A stretch of DNA of 64,000 nt from Magnolia sinica (GCF_029962835.1 NC_080588.1:67748501-67812500); one strand, 5' to 3'. Shown: positions 47,480-59,465, counted from the stretch's first letter. Notes: generated by a model not told the origin, from the letters alone. Made by a program: numbers and translations.

Positions 47480-47805
47480 GTAACATTTTGGCACTTGGTG
47501 TTGCTTATCCGCATGGCACTTGGCATGACTGCAAGCTGATATAAAACAGAATTTCTAGATAAAGAACATTTTGGCACCTGGTGTTACTGATCCTCATGGC
47601 ACTTGGCATGACTGGAAGCTTGATATAAAACAGAATTTCTAGATAAAGAACATTTTGGCACCTAGTGTTGCTGATCTTCATGGCACTTGGCATGACTGCA
47701 AGCTTGAGATAAAGCAGAATTTCTAGATAAAGAACATTTTAGCACCTGCTGTTGCTAATCCTCATGGCACTTGGCATGGCTGCAAGCTTTATATAAAGCA
47801 GTGTT
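47480..47805. repeat. 85-bp tandem repeat, about 4 units, copy B
   Basis: Counterpart of 8,432-8,762 with the same number of units. Confidence 0.9.
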
Positions 47806-49610
47806 TTTCCAGTCAACTTGAAACAATGAAAGGTCTACGCTATATACTTTAAGGAATTGCTATCTAACTGTGAATGCTTCCATACATGGGCAAATTTTCA
47901 ACTAATTAAGAAGATTTTTTTTCCTAATTTTTGATGCAAAAATGGGATTTGAAATCGTAGCATTTGCAAAATGATGCAAAAATGAATCATGGTCTAAAGA
48001 ACAAGAAATGAACCATGTTGTTCTCTTTCTTCATGGGAGGTAGACTTCTTTAGATGCAGTTTTATTGCTGATTGTCTTTTCCTTCCGACACCCTAATTAA
48101 ATTCAAAACCACAATTTTTGAAAATTTAACAATTAAAGTTCAATAGAGTGGAAATAATGGAAACTGAAATTAACTTCCCTATCATTGGTACAAAGAGATG
48201 AGCTCCAAACTTCAGTTGCTTCGGAAATTAACTACCGACTACCACCATGATTTTTTTTAGCCATCCAATCTGTTCATAAGGTCACACAAACCAGGATGAA
48301 GGGAAAACACAAATATCAGCTTGATCCAAAACTTTAGCGGCCCCAAGATCTAATAAGTACAATTACAAACTACTCTAATCAAACAACAATAAAGAATAGC
48401 AAAAGTTACTAAAAAAAATATCCACATCAAATTCAAATAAGAGAGTAATAAACAAAGTTGAATAAAGAAGAAAATGATGAGAAAAGTTAAGAAGCAGCAC
48501 TTTATGTTATTTGTTTATTTAATTAAACAAAAAAAAAAGATGAGACTTGTCTATATATATATATATATATAAGGCAACACATTTGCATTGAATTAATACA
48601 GTGACCTAATTAAACAAAAAACAAAAAATCCAACATTTTTAGACCAAATGCATAGAAAAGCAAAATTAATCCCATCTAGAAAATGAATAAAAATGTGAAA
48701 GCAACAAATCAAATGCTGCAAAATTTACAAAATTACCACCAAACCCATCTCTAAGAAAAAAATCATTTCCAACTCACCAACATGGATGTAGCCATGCTCA
48801 TTGTGAATAAAATGTTCATAACATCATGGACTCCTATGCTTTCCATTATATTAAATTACATTAGGTGTGTGATTTACCATAGATAACCTCCCAACAGTTT
48901 CATCTTCTCATTACCAGAAAATTATTTAGTAGAAATTAAAAAAGCACATATAAGCCAACTTGAAGTCTATATTAAGGTTGCATTTGAACAAGTTTTGGGA
49001 GGATAGGTAGATTGTTCAGTAGCCTTTACAACTTATCAGTTTAGAAAGATTAACAGCTATGAGACAGTCAGTAACCAAATTGTTTGGACTCCTATTTCAA
49101 AAGAAACATGATAGGTTATGAGAAGGAGCTCATTACTCTGTTGAGGGTTAGATCTCTCAAGACAAGACAAAATGATATAGAAATGGTTGTCTTTTGGGAG
49201 TTTTTCATAAAATCCATCTATGGGAAATTGGACGGAAGGGGATACCCTGCATTAAAAAGGCATCATGTTTGTAAATGCAAGGAAAGCAAATTCGGCAATA
49301 AAGAAGACTATTCCTTTTCCGTCAAAGGGAACCAAAATCGCAATTCCACTTGTTGATGTGAATGCGATAGCAATTTCTGGATGAAATCAATTCCACCGGA
49401 CTGCGATTTCAAGACTCCCAAACACATTCTCGATTTCAAGACTCCCAAACACATACAATATTGGTGCAGCCAAGCGGGTATTAAAAAATAAAAACAAATA
49501 AAAAAAAGAGGGCAAAACAAATAAATAGAAGAAATTAAACAGGTTGTAGCATACCAAAATCCTCTTTGATGATGCAATCTAACGAATGCACTAATGATGA
49601 TTTTTATGTT
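47806..49610. other. AT-rich CACTA interior, copy B
   Basis: Counterpart of 8,763-10,560, with a shorter TA tract (48,552-48,571) and the same unrecognised 90-codon frame at 49,084-49,356. The MITE piece is at about 48,255-48,350. Confidence 0.7.
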
Positions 49611-50386
49611 TGGCACAATGGTGCGGGAGATCAAGAGAGAGAGAGAGAGAGAGAGAGAGGGACGGGAACAATGGTGCGAGAGATTGAGAGAGAGAGAGAG
49701 AAGAGGCACGGGAGATCGAGAGTGAGAGAAAAAGGGACAGACGTGAGAGGGAATGAGGTTTTTCCCCAAGGAGGGGAGGGAAAGAATGAAACATTTCGTG
49801 AGAGGGGGAAAAGAAAAAGGAGCGCGATTTCCGCATTTTGTATCTGCTACGGCCCTGCTACAGTCTGAAACCATAGCTACAAGTCCCTTGGCCGTAGCTA
49901 TTGTGTCGTCCGTTGTAGCCCCTCCACGTTCACACGTCTGGCGGGATCTTGATGGACGGATTTTTCAAGGGCTTTGTGGGGTCCATCTTGATGCATTGAT
50001 ATATCCAATCCGTCCATTAATTTTTTTAATTTTTTTTATAGGGAATGACCCTAACATCTAGGCAAATCAAAGGTCCAATTGAACCACACCATCAATTAAT
50101 GGTAGGTATTAATCTCCATTATTTCCTAACGTGTGGTCCACTTGAGCGTTTAATCTACTTCTTTTTTTGGGCTCCTGCCCTAACATTCTCTTTCAAAACG
50201 GATAGACGTATTTGATGGAGCACAAAAATTTTAATGGGCCTTGTATAGTCCCTTATGGGGCTATCCCATGTTGGATGAATGTGTGAAGGTGGTAGCTTTT
50301 AGCTACGGTTTAGGCCTTTTTAGCTACGGTTTTAAGCCGTAGCAATATAGCTACAGTTTAAATCCATAGCTAAAAGCTAGGATGGT

Positions 50387-50416
50387 CCGTAGCCTTTGGT
50401 CATATTTTTGGTAGTG
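50387..50416 (-). repeat. CACTA terminal inverted repeat, right end
   Basis: The reverse complement begins CACTACCAAAAATATGACC and ends AAAGGCTACGG. Same length as the left end with six mismatches. Confidence 0.87.
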
Positions 50417-50441
50417 ATATATATGTACATATAAGCATATA

Positions 50442-50505
<64 letters not shown>

Positions 50506-50649
50506 CATTTCTTTCTTTATTCATTTAACAAGAATATCTTCTAAACCAAAATTAGATACTTGACGTACCCTATATGATTTTGGGGTAGGAGAAGCTACTT
50601 TAGCCAACCAACCTAGTCATTTTTCAAGATTCAATCATGTCGATGGTCG

Positions 50650-52043
50650 AAAACCTGTTTCATTTACTTTGTGGTCAATTTCAATCAGTTCGCGGTCAAT
50701 TCCATTCATTTCTTTTACTTTGCGATCAATTCCATGCATTTCACGGTCAATCCCGACTATTCCCTTTCACTTCACGGTCAATTCCATGCATTTCACGGTC
50801 AATTCCCTTCACTTTACGGTCAATTCCCTTCATTTCATGGTCAATTCCGGCGATTCCCCTTCACTTCACGGTCAATTCCATGCATTTCATGGTCAATTCC
50901 CTTCACTTCACGATCAATTCAATGCATTTCATGATCAATTCCCTTCATTTCACGGTTAATTCCCTTTACTTCACGGTTAATTCAATGCATTTCACGATCA
51001 ATTCGCTTCACTTCACGGTCAATTCCGGCGATTCCCCTTCACTTCACAGTCAATTCCCTTTACTTCACACTTAATTTAATGCATTTCACGATCAATTCCC
51101 TTTACTTCACGGTTATTTCAATGCATTTTACTGTTAATTCGGTTCACTTCATGGTCAATTTCATGCATTTCACGGTCAATTCCCTTTACTTAATAGTCAA
51201 TTCAATGCATTTCACGGTCAATTCCCTTTACTTCACGGTTATTTCAATGCATTTCAGAGTCAATTCGCTTCACTTCACGCTCAATTCCATGCATTTCACG
51301 GTCAATTCCCTTTACTTCACGGTCAATTCGATGCATTTCACAGTCAATTCGCTTCACTTCACGGTCAATTCCATGCATTTCACGATCAATTCCCTTTACT
51401 TCACGGTCAATTCAATGCATTTCATGGTCAATTCCCTTTACTTCATGATCAATTTTCTTCACTTCACGGTCAATTTCATGCATTTCACGGTCAATTCCCT
51501 TTACTTCACGGTCAATTCAATGCATTTCACGATCAATTCCCTTTACTTCACGGTCATTTCAATGCATTTCACGATTAATTCGCTTCACTTCACGTTCAAT
51601 TCCATGCATTTCACAGTCAATTCCCTTTACTTCATGGTCAATTCAATGCATTTCATAGTCATTCCCTTTACTTCACGGTCATTTCAATGCATTTCACAGT
51701 CAATTCGCTTCACTTCACGGTCATTTTCATGCATTTCACGGTCAATTCGCTTCACTTCATGGTCATTCCATGCATTTCACGGTCAATTCCCTTCACTTCA
51801 GGTCAATTCCATGCATTTCACGGTCAATTCCCTTTACTTCACAGTCAATTTAATGCATTTCACGGTCAATTCCAGTGATTCCCCTTCACTTCACGGTCAA
51901 TTCCATGCATTTCACGGTCAATTCCCTTTACTTCATGGTCAAATCAATGCATTTCACGGTCAATTCCCTTCACTTCACAGTCATTTCAATGCATTTCATG
52001 GTCAATTCGCTTCACTTCACTGTCAATTCCATGCATTTCACGG
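50650..52043 (+). repeat. 21-bp minisatellite, left array, about 66 units, copy B
   Basis: Same unit as copy A. Gains and losses of whole units distinguish the copies (for example near 51,060 and 51,430). Confidence 0.95.
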
Positions 52044-52341
52044 GGTCGACCGAGTCTAGATGGGGTTGACCCCGTTCGGCCGAAAGCTATTTGGGCTCCA
52101 CTTCTTCTTTATACCAGGACCCATTGAAAGCTATTGGCGTGAAGGTCAATGCAGAGGATGTATGCGAGATAATTTCAGAGGGTCTAATGTTAAATTGTTG
52201 GAATCACTATATATTAAGAATCTATAGTTTCCTCAACAAGTTTGGGTGGAAACCAAAATCATAGGATAAATCTATAACTAAGGTATGACCCAAAGAGCTT
52301 TGAGGAGGAATGGGGTCGACCCCATCTGGACCCGGTCGACC
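52044..52341. mobile_element. 298-bp MITE in the 21-bp array, copy B
   Basis: GGTCGACCGAGTC...GGTCGACC ends with CGG on both sides (52,041-52,043 and 52,342-52,344). Removing it restores one 21-bp unit. Confidence 0.78.
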
Positions 52342-52649
52342 CGGTCAATTCCCTTTACTTCATGGTCGAAGAAACGTGTGTATTTATAGCACGGCGTGTC
52401 CACTTATCTTTATTCACTCCATTTCCTTCTTTCTCTACAATGCATCCACTCCCAAACAGCTTTTCACAAGTCAAACATGCCAGTGCTTTATCAATTTCAC
52501 TCCAATCACTCCCTTACACTCAAATACACATCCGAACTCATCTTTGCCATCCTTATTCCTTCTTTTCAGGCATTTTCTTCATTAAATCTCCATAGGGATG
52601 ACAGAGATGAGTTCGGACGTGTATTTGATTGTAAGGTAGTGAATGGAGT

Positions 52650-53268
52650 GAAATGCATGGAATTGACAGTGAAATGCACGAAATTGACCGTGAAGTGAAG
52701 GGAATTGACCGTGAAATGAGTTGAATTGACCATGAAGTGAAGGGGAATCGCCGGAATTGACCATGAAATTCATGAAATTGACTGTGAAGTGAAGGGAATT
52801 AACCCTGAAATGAATTGAATTGACCATGAAGTGAAGGGGAATCACCAGAATTAACCGTGAAGTGAAGGGGAATCACCGAAATTGACCGTGAAATGCATGG
52901 AATTGACCGTGAAGTGAAGGGAATTGATCGTAAAATGAATTGAATTGACCATGAAGTGAAGGGAATTTACTGTGAAATGAATTGAATTGACTACGAAGTG
53001 AAGGGGAATTGCCTGAATTGACCGTGAAATGCATGGAATTGACGATGAAGTGAAGGGAATTGACTGTGAAATGCATGGAATTGACCGTGAAGTGAAGGAG
53101 AATCGTCAGGATTGACCGTGAAATGAAGGGAATTGACTGTGAAGTGATTGAAATTGACTGCGAAGTGAATGAAATTGACCACGAAGTTAATGAAATTTAC
53201 CGCGAACTGATTAAAATTGACCACGAAGTGAATGAAATTGACCGCGAAGTGAATGAAATTGATTTTCG
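52650..53268 (-). repeat. 21-bp minisatellite, right array (inverted), about 29 units, copy B
   Basis: Counterpart of 13,691-14,312. Confidence 0.95.
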
Positions 53269-53841
53269 ACCATCGACCTAATGGAATCTATGAAAATGAC
53301 TAGGTTGGTTAGCTAAAGTAACTTCTCCTAGCCCAAAATCATATATTGTATGTCAAATAACTAATTTTGGTTTAGAAGATATTCTTATTAAATGAATAAA
53401 GAAAGGAATGAAAAAAAAAAAAAGAGATATTTTTTTATATGCTTATATATACATATTTATATAAATATGTATTAGAGAAAAATGTAGGTAGAATAAAGTT
53501 CTCCATGTAAAAAATAATAATAATAAAATAAATTAAAAAAGAAAAAAGCAAAAAGTCCATAGTACTATAAAGATAGGCATACGTTCTTGCTACGGTCATA
53601 CTATGTATCGAAAATTGCAGGATTTTTGAGGCAAACTCGCTGGACAGTTATGGACCTTTTGCAAATATATCGAAACACCTTCGATACATACTGAAGTATG
53701 TATTGAAAGACCTTCGATACATATCAAGGGTTGTATTGAAAAAGTAGGGGCTACGGTTATAATCCGTAGCCATAGGAGGCCCCCTGACTTTTTTTTTAAA
53801 AATTTATTATGATTTATTTATTTATTTATTTCTGCTGTAAT

Positions 53842-54316
53842 TGTGAGTCCTATAATGAGGTATGTGTTATATCCACACCGTCCATCTAGTTGGCGAACTC
53901 GTATTAAGGCTTGAGACGAAAAATAAGGCAGATCTAGGCAAATGTGCCATAAATGGGTCGTACAATTGAAAATTTCTCGTGAAATGGGGATTAATAAAAA
54001 AAAAAAGCAAATTCTCATGCGAACCGCATACTAGGGATTCACCCACCGTTTAAAATTTTCTAGGAGCCACAGAGTTTGGGATAAATAGCTACTATTTCAT
54101 TTAGGTTTGTGTGACCTTAACAACAGGTTGGATGGCAAATAAACATTACGGCATGGCGTGAAAGTTTTTAATGGTGGGCGTTCAATTACAACTGGTTTCC
54201 TATGGTGCGGTCCACCTAAGAATTGGATCTACCTTTTAGGCACCCTGATCTAAGATGATCTGGAAAAACTGATGGACGGAGTGGATATACGACACACATA
54301 TATAGGTGGGCCCCAC
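53842..54316. mobile_element. MITE in the UGT promoter, copy B
   Basis: Counterpart of 14,910-15,385, so the insertion is older than the duplication. Confidence 0.7.
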
Positions 54317-54394
54317 GGTCAGGGTCTCACCCATTAACCCAGCCTCACTTGATCCGCGCTCTGAAATGTACCTCCATGTAACCTTATCTTTGGG

Positions 54395-54402
54395 CTATAA
54401 AA
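54395..54402 (+). promoter_or_regulatory. TATA box of UGT copy B
   Basis: CTATAAAA at the same distance from the ATG as in copy A. The 125 bases before the start codon are practically identical in the two copies. Confidence 0.7.
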
Positions 54403-54488
54403 CCAAGTGCTTCCTCTCTTCCCTTCCAAGTGCGTGGTGTGGAGTGTAGATAAGGTGGGGCCCACCCTTCAATTGAATTTGGTAAGCC

Positions 54489-55871
54489 ATGGCTGATGGA
54501 ATGCATGTGGTGATGCTTCCATGGCTGGCTTTTGGTCACATGATCCCATTCCTTCAACTCTCCATAGCCTTAGCCAAAGCTGGCATCCGAATCTCCTTCC
54601 TCACCTCTCAAAAAAACATCCAAAGGCTACCCAAGATCCCACAACATCTAACGGCTCTGATCAATCTGGTGGAGCTTCCCTTGCCGAAGGTGGACGGCCT
54701 ACCTGAAGGCGCTGAGGCCACTGTCGATATTCTCCACGGGAGTGACGAGTACTTGAAGAAGGCCTACGATCTCTCCTTCCCCGCCTTCAAGAAGTTCATT
54801 ACCGAAGAATCGCCGGACTGGATAGTCCATGATCTCTTCCCCAGTTGGGTGGGCAATGTTGCAAGTGAATTCAACATCCCTCGTGTCTTCTTCTCTATTT
54901 ATTCAGCTACCGTAATTGCATTCTTTGGGCCGGTCGCAGACGGCCTAAAGAAAAAGTGGCCATCACCAGAGAGTCTGGCGTCCCCGCCTGAGTGGTTTGA
55001 TTTCGAGTCGTCCGTTGCCTTTCCAACCCATGAGACTGCCGGTCTCTACTGTGGGTTTTTCAGCCCAGATGCATCGGGCTTCTCGGGTTTAGATCGTTTT
55101 GTGCTAGCACTCCAAGGGTGTTCGGCAATGGCAATTCGGAGTTGCAATGAGTTCCAAGGGGAGTACTTGGGCTTACTCGAGAAATTACGCAAGAGACCGG
55201 TCATTCCAGTCGGATTACTTCCACCAACGCCGCCAGAGAAGAGAGAAACGACCGACCCCAAGTGGGCAAACACGCTCAAATGGCTCGATGAACAGCCCAA
55301 TAGATCAGTGGTGTTTGTTTGCTTTGCAAGTGAGTGTAAACTGAGCAGAAATCAAGTGTTTGAGATTGCACTTGGGCTTCAACTCTCCAATTTGCCATTA
55401 CTATGGGCCCTCAGGACTCCCATATGGGCAACCAACGACATGGATACCCTTCCGCCGGGATTCGAGAGCCAGATCGGCAGTCGTGGGGTCGTCTATATAG
55501 GTTGGGCCCCTCAGTTGGAGATACTGTCCTACCCTTCCATCGGTGGATCTTTGTTTCACTCTGGGTGGGCGTCCATCATCGAGACCGTACATTATGGGCA
55601 TGCTCTCATCGTATTGCCGCTTGCGAACGTCCAATCATTGGATGCGAGGATGTTGGTGGACAAGGGTCTGGCTATAAAAGTTGAGGTAAACGATGATGGG
55701 TCCTTCCACAGGGATGCAGTCGCTCGGTCGCTGAGGCTGGCCATGGTCGAAGAGGAAGGAGAAAGGTTTAGGCTTAAATCGATAGAAATGAAGGCCATTT
55801 TCAGTGATCAGACACTCCATGAAAACTACATGAATGAATTTATCAACTTCCTCAAAAGCTCCAAGACATAA
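54489..55871 (+). CDS. UDP-glycosyltransferase, UGT91-like (group A), copy B
   Basis: Complete 460-residue, intronless partner of the gene at 15,558, 27 residues different. Twenty-one of the changes fall between residues 141 and 304, which in GT1 enzymes covers much of the acceptor-side pocket and the interdomain linker. His17 and Asp115 are kept. Two changes hit usually conserved places: Gly280 of the FGS motif is Ala (CFASE), and His348, PSPG position 10, is Tyr (ILSYPS). As in copy A, PSPG positions 23 and 43 are Ala and Val. The enzyme may be altered in specificity or weakened; the frame itself is intact. Confidence 0.92.
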   Translation: MADGMHVVMLPWLAFGHMIPFLQLSIALAKAGIRISFLTSQKNIQRLPKIPQHLTALINLVELPLPKVDGLPEGAEATVDILHGSDEYLKKAYDLSFPAFKKFITEESPDWIVHDLFPSWVGNVASEFNIPRVFFSIYSATVIAFFGPVADGLKKKWPSPESLASPPEWFDFESSVAFPTHETAGLYCGFFSPDASGFSGLDRFVLALQGCSAMAIRSCNEFQGEYLGLLEKLRKRPVIPVGLLPPTPPEKRETTDPKWANTLKWLDEQPNRSVVFVCFASECKLSRNQVFEIALGLQLSNLPLLWALRTPIWATNDMDTLPPGFESQIGSRGVVYIGWAPQLEILSYPSIGGSLFHSGWASIIETVHYGHALIVLPLANVQSLDARMLVDKGLAIKVEVNDDGSFHRDAVARSLRLAMVEEEGERFRLKSIEMKAIFSDQTLHENYMNEFINFLKSSKT

Positions 55872-55887
55872 AGGGCAACTGATCTGA

Positions 55888-55893
55888 AATAAA
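55888..55893 (+). terminator. Polyadenylation signal, UGT copy B
   Basis: AATAAA 17 bases after the stop codon. Confidence 0.55.
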
Positions 55894-56379
55894 ATATAAA
55901 GATGTGGCTGTTAGCATTCCAAACTTTATATGATATGATTTGTATTTTCAGGGAACTTTCCCATTGAATGTGAACTTAGTTCTGTATGATTATGGTTGCT
56001 TTAATCCAGCCTTTGATCTTGTGGCCCCATCATTGGTGAATAATGGGGGCTGATGTTGGCCTTTTTTTTTTTTTTCGTCACGGTGGGTGGACATCATCCC
56101 AAAAAGAAGCAGATCCAAATCTCAGGTGATCATTCTGGTGGCCGACAGTGTTGGCGGATCGCTCTTTTTTAATTATTATTATTATTTTTTTAAAATTTAT
56201 AAAATTTAAGAGAACATTTAAAAAAAAAAAAAAAAAAAGGGGATTAACCCCATGTATTTTTGTTAATTTTGTTAATTTGAAACAAGGATGTACATACTGG
56301 ACTTGGGGTGGGTTCCACAATAACATTAGGCCTCAATTCTCATTTCGCCTAATTGGCAAATGGAAAATAGGAGAAAAAA
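55894..56379. other. Intergenic sequence after UGT copy B
   Basis: Counterpart of 16,963-17,440 with longer A and T runs. No gene seen. Confidence 0.6.
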
Positions 56380-58010
56380 GAAAAGAAAAGAGGACACAGG
56401 AGGCGAGGGAACTGCTTCAGGCTTCGAGATGGTGGAACATCTGAATTTTATTGAAGTCAGGACCCACAACTGCCCCACATAAGCATCAATTGGAAAAACT
56501 CAGACAATTGGTTGGCCCTGCTGCATAGCTAACAGCCACATGCCTTCATGCCGCTAGCTGCAAAGCTTCCTCCCAACCCAAACTTCAACTTCAACCAAAC
56601 TACCACCAACCATCAGCCTTGCAGCACACAGCCATTCAAGCATCAGTCCTGTTAGAATATTGTTATCACCAGTCATCCACAACAATGGCATCACAGATAG
56701 ACAGTACTGCAGTCCCACTGGGATAGGCCTGAAAACAGGGTCATTATAAGGGCAGTAGCAGTTTGTATCCCGCCATTCCATAAGGCCACTTTCATTATGT
56801 TTTTCTGCAATCATGGAAGCAGACAATGAACACGTGAAGTCATATCCAACACACACCTTAGCTGCCCAATATACCTCATGTATGATGAGCAGCCCAAACT
56901 CGTCTCATCAGGTGGGAGGTGGCTGCTAGCACTTGCGGTTGCCACCCACAGGTAGCACAGTCTCAACCTGTATGTGTGCAGAAAACAGGGGCCCATCTGC
57001 CAAAAAAAAAAAAGGTCAGAGATTCTCAGCCCACTCCCTTGTTTGTTGTCTTGCTCCTAATCAGTCCCACACCAGCATTATCCAACACTAGAGAGCCTCT
57101 AATGCTTTTTAGAAGGTCAGACTTGTTACAATAGAGCTTGTTTGGGTACCTGTCTCTTGCAATCTTCGCCAGACCATCTGCAACCGAATTAACTTCTCGG
57201 AGGGTGTGAGAAAAGAGCAGGCTGGGCGGCTGAATCATTCTTCGAATGATACCCATATGATACCATATACTCCAGCATCCTGTGACTTGGGGGTCAGTGG
57301 CCGCTTCTACAATGATTCCGGAGTCAGTTTCAATTATGATGTCTGATAAACCCATCGCTTGGTAGTATTTCAGCATGTCTACTATTGCTTGAGCTTCTGC
57401 GACGGTGTTAGTGACCGGGCCATAGTTATTGTGAAAGGCAAAAATAAATCACCCCACGTGGTCTCTGCACACTCCCCCTCCACCTTCCCCCGGGTTGCCC
57501 CTAGCTGACCCATAGACATTTAATTTCAGCCATCCCCTATTTGGTTTCATCCATTTCGCAATCTGAGTCTTGCCACCTATGTCCTCTGTGTCAGCGTTTA
57601 TCCCCAAGGACTGCAAGGTGACAACATGGAGAAAGGAATTTTTGTCTGGCTCTGTTAAGAGGTTTCCTACTTCTTTTAGCCATGTTGATACTTTGTGGAT
57701 CACCCGCGTCTCCTAAAGTTTCTAGTTATCGTATTTAGCCGCATTTCAGCCTAGCCAGATCTCCCAAACTATGAAAGAGGGAGCCAACCCTCGAAGGTGA
57801 TGCCATCTCGCGGAGCGGTTGGCGAGATGTCTCCACTAGTTGACTCGACGCTCAATAGATTGATCATGTATAAGTGGAACATGAAATAGTTGAGCAAAGT
57901 GAGTCCAGACTTTTGTTGCAATATTTTCATTACATAATAGGTGGTCCAAGTCCTCAACATTCTTGACTTGCGCCTGGTGCACCTGGTAAATTCTTGGATC
58001 ATCCTGGGGC
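56380..58010 (-). mobile_element. L1-type LINE 3' remnant with zf-RVT and RNase H-like parts, copy B
   Basis: Counterpart of 17,440-19,075 with the same stop positions and the same Tyr at the first catalytic Asp (LNVYGS). Here GGGGVCRDHVG stays in frame where copy A is shifted. The RNase H-like stretch MLKYYQAMGLSDIIIETDSG...VADGLAK is at 57,026-57,376. Confidence 0.72.
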
Positions 58011-58563
58011 TGGGCCTGGGTCTAGGTAGGATGGTGGCTGTAATGGCTGTATCCTTGTGTTGAGGGTGGCCCGGGCTATTGGTCTCAACATAAAGAGTTG
58101 GAGTTGTGGCGACTAGGTGGAGGTTTAGCCACTGCTGTTGGTCGTCTTCTCGATGAGGGTCGTGGAGGCTAGCGTGGGAGCAATCATCTGGAGGGTAATT
58201 TGACTCTGCATTACCATTGATTTCGGTCTACTGTTGAGGGAAGGACTTTGCGGATCTATTGCACGTGGAGAATGCAGCGGAGGGAAATTTGCTCCCGGTA
58301 TTCAAACACTTCACCTTTCACTTTCAAATCCCACTTTCTTTAAAAGCTCACCGCTTTCTCTTGGAGATTGAGCTATCCGAGGATGTGTATAATATACATA
58401 AACGAACTTTAACACTTAAATACCAAATGTCATATGTGACATTGTACATTTTCAAGCATCCACATGTGTCACAAGTGCTTTTCTAGCACATGCATATAAC
58501 TACTTAAAAGCATTTCCCAAGAAAATCTCGTGTGTCAAGCATATGGGAACTTCCCACAAGGTC

Positions 58564-59015
58564 GAGCTGTGTGGGCCCACCATATGATGTGTGTCAAGCA
58601 TCAACACCGTACATTTGATGGGTCCCTTTTAAATTATGGATATCCCAAAAATCAGCCGCGTATGGAACTTAGGTGGTCAACACCATCTAAAATCATGTGA
58701 AGACATCTTAAAATATATAAAAGCACTTGGTGGAGTCCACCTGAAATTTGGATGCGTTCAAAACTTGGTATGACCCCTCATCCATTTGGGATGCACATAA
58801 TGGATGGGTTGGATTTGTGAACCACATCTTAGTGGGCCTAACAAATGATTATGAATGTTTCAATGAGAGGGTAACCCTTCTCAACTTTTGTATGTGGTGT
58901 GGCCCACACAAGTAATGAATTGACTTGATTTTTAAGCCCGAGGCCCACCATGGAATGGTGCATCTGACTGATGGGGTAGATGTTGAAATGCATCATGGTG
59001 GGGCCCACACAGCTC
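58564..59015. mobile_element. MITE with about 30-bp inverted ends, copy B
   Basis: Counterpart of 19,635-20,088. GAGCTGTGTGGGCCCACCAT and its inverse GGGGCCCACACAGCTC are better preserved here. Confidence 0.72.
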
Positions 59016-59304
59016 GGTGTCGACTGAATAGAACCATTTCCCCACCACACACACACATATATATAATAGAGAGAACAAAAATAAGTCAATTATAATTTTT
59101 ATTTTTATGTATTTAACTTATTTTTATCAGATTTATACAATGGACGGTGTGGATTGGCCACACGATCATTACATAGGTGCATAAATTTTTTTTTTGGTAA
59201 AAGATTGAAAAATAGAATGGCGATATGATTTTAGTACACTTGTATACAAGTCATGTTCCGTAACTCGAGTATGAAGGTGCACACCAGTATATATAAATTA
59301 TAGA

Positions 59305-59465
59305 GTGTGATATGGGCCCTACATAATGAATGGTCCACATCAAGGTGACCCACATAATGGATGAAGTGGACCACACATGATGGATGGCCCACATCAAAGT
59401 GTGGCCCCTCATGATGGACAGTCCATATTAAGTGGACCCCACCTAATGAACAGTCCACATCTAAG
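59305..59465. repeat. 35-bp degenerate array, copy B, cut short at the duplication edge
   Basis: About four and a half units. Similarity to copy A ends after CCACATCTAAG, and unrelated sequence follows. Confidence 0.8.

Larger units (their letters stand above)
21924..50416. mobile_element. CACTA DNA transposon carrying host gene fragments (Pack-CACTA-like), with nested LTR elements
   Basis: The left end begins CACTACTAGAAAACTGGAC, and the right end is its imperfect inverse (24 of 30 bases equal). Both ends have subterminal GCTACGG/CCGTAGC repeats (21,950-22,240; 49,850-49,920 and 50,300-50,400). The fold-back arm is interrupted at exactly these two points, which is independent proof of one insertion. 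Flanks are AT-only (…AAATAT and ATATAT…), so the short target duplication cannot be fixed. Removing the Athila element and the giant LTR leaves about 8.5 kb. Contents are LRR-kinase, ARF, DJ-1, SLU7 and U-box-like fragments, all on the minus strand, an unknown exon, and an 85-bp array. No TNP2-like transposase is visible, so it is probably non-autonomous. Confidence 0.82.
50417..53785. mobile_element. Fold-back element, remainder after the CACTA insertion, copy B
   Basis: Continues the arm broken at 21,923 and runs through the left array, a nested MITE, the apex (43-base loop 52,553-52,595), the inverted right array and the outer right arm. Together with 21,578-21,923 the element is about 3.7 kb. 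In the right arm, about 53,509-53,605 differs completely from copy A. Confidence 0.8.
20563..59465 (+). repeat. Tandem segmental duplication, copy B (similarity shown for 26,581-59,465)
   Basis: Bases 26,581-59,465 repeat copy A. Bases 20,563-26,580 have no partner in the window, but they hold the left half of the CACTA and the left arm of the fold-back element whose right halves exist in both copies. I therefore infer that they are the left part of copy B, and that the partner lies within about 6 kb left of the window. After 59,465 the sequence is unrelated to copy A. Confidence 0.85.
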
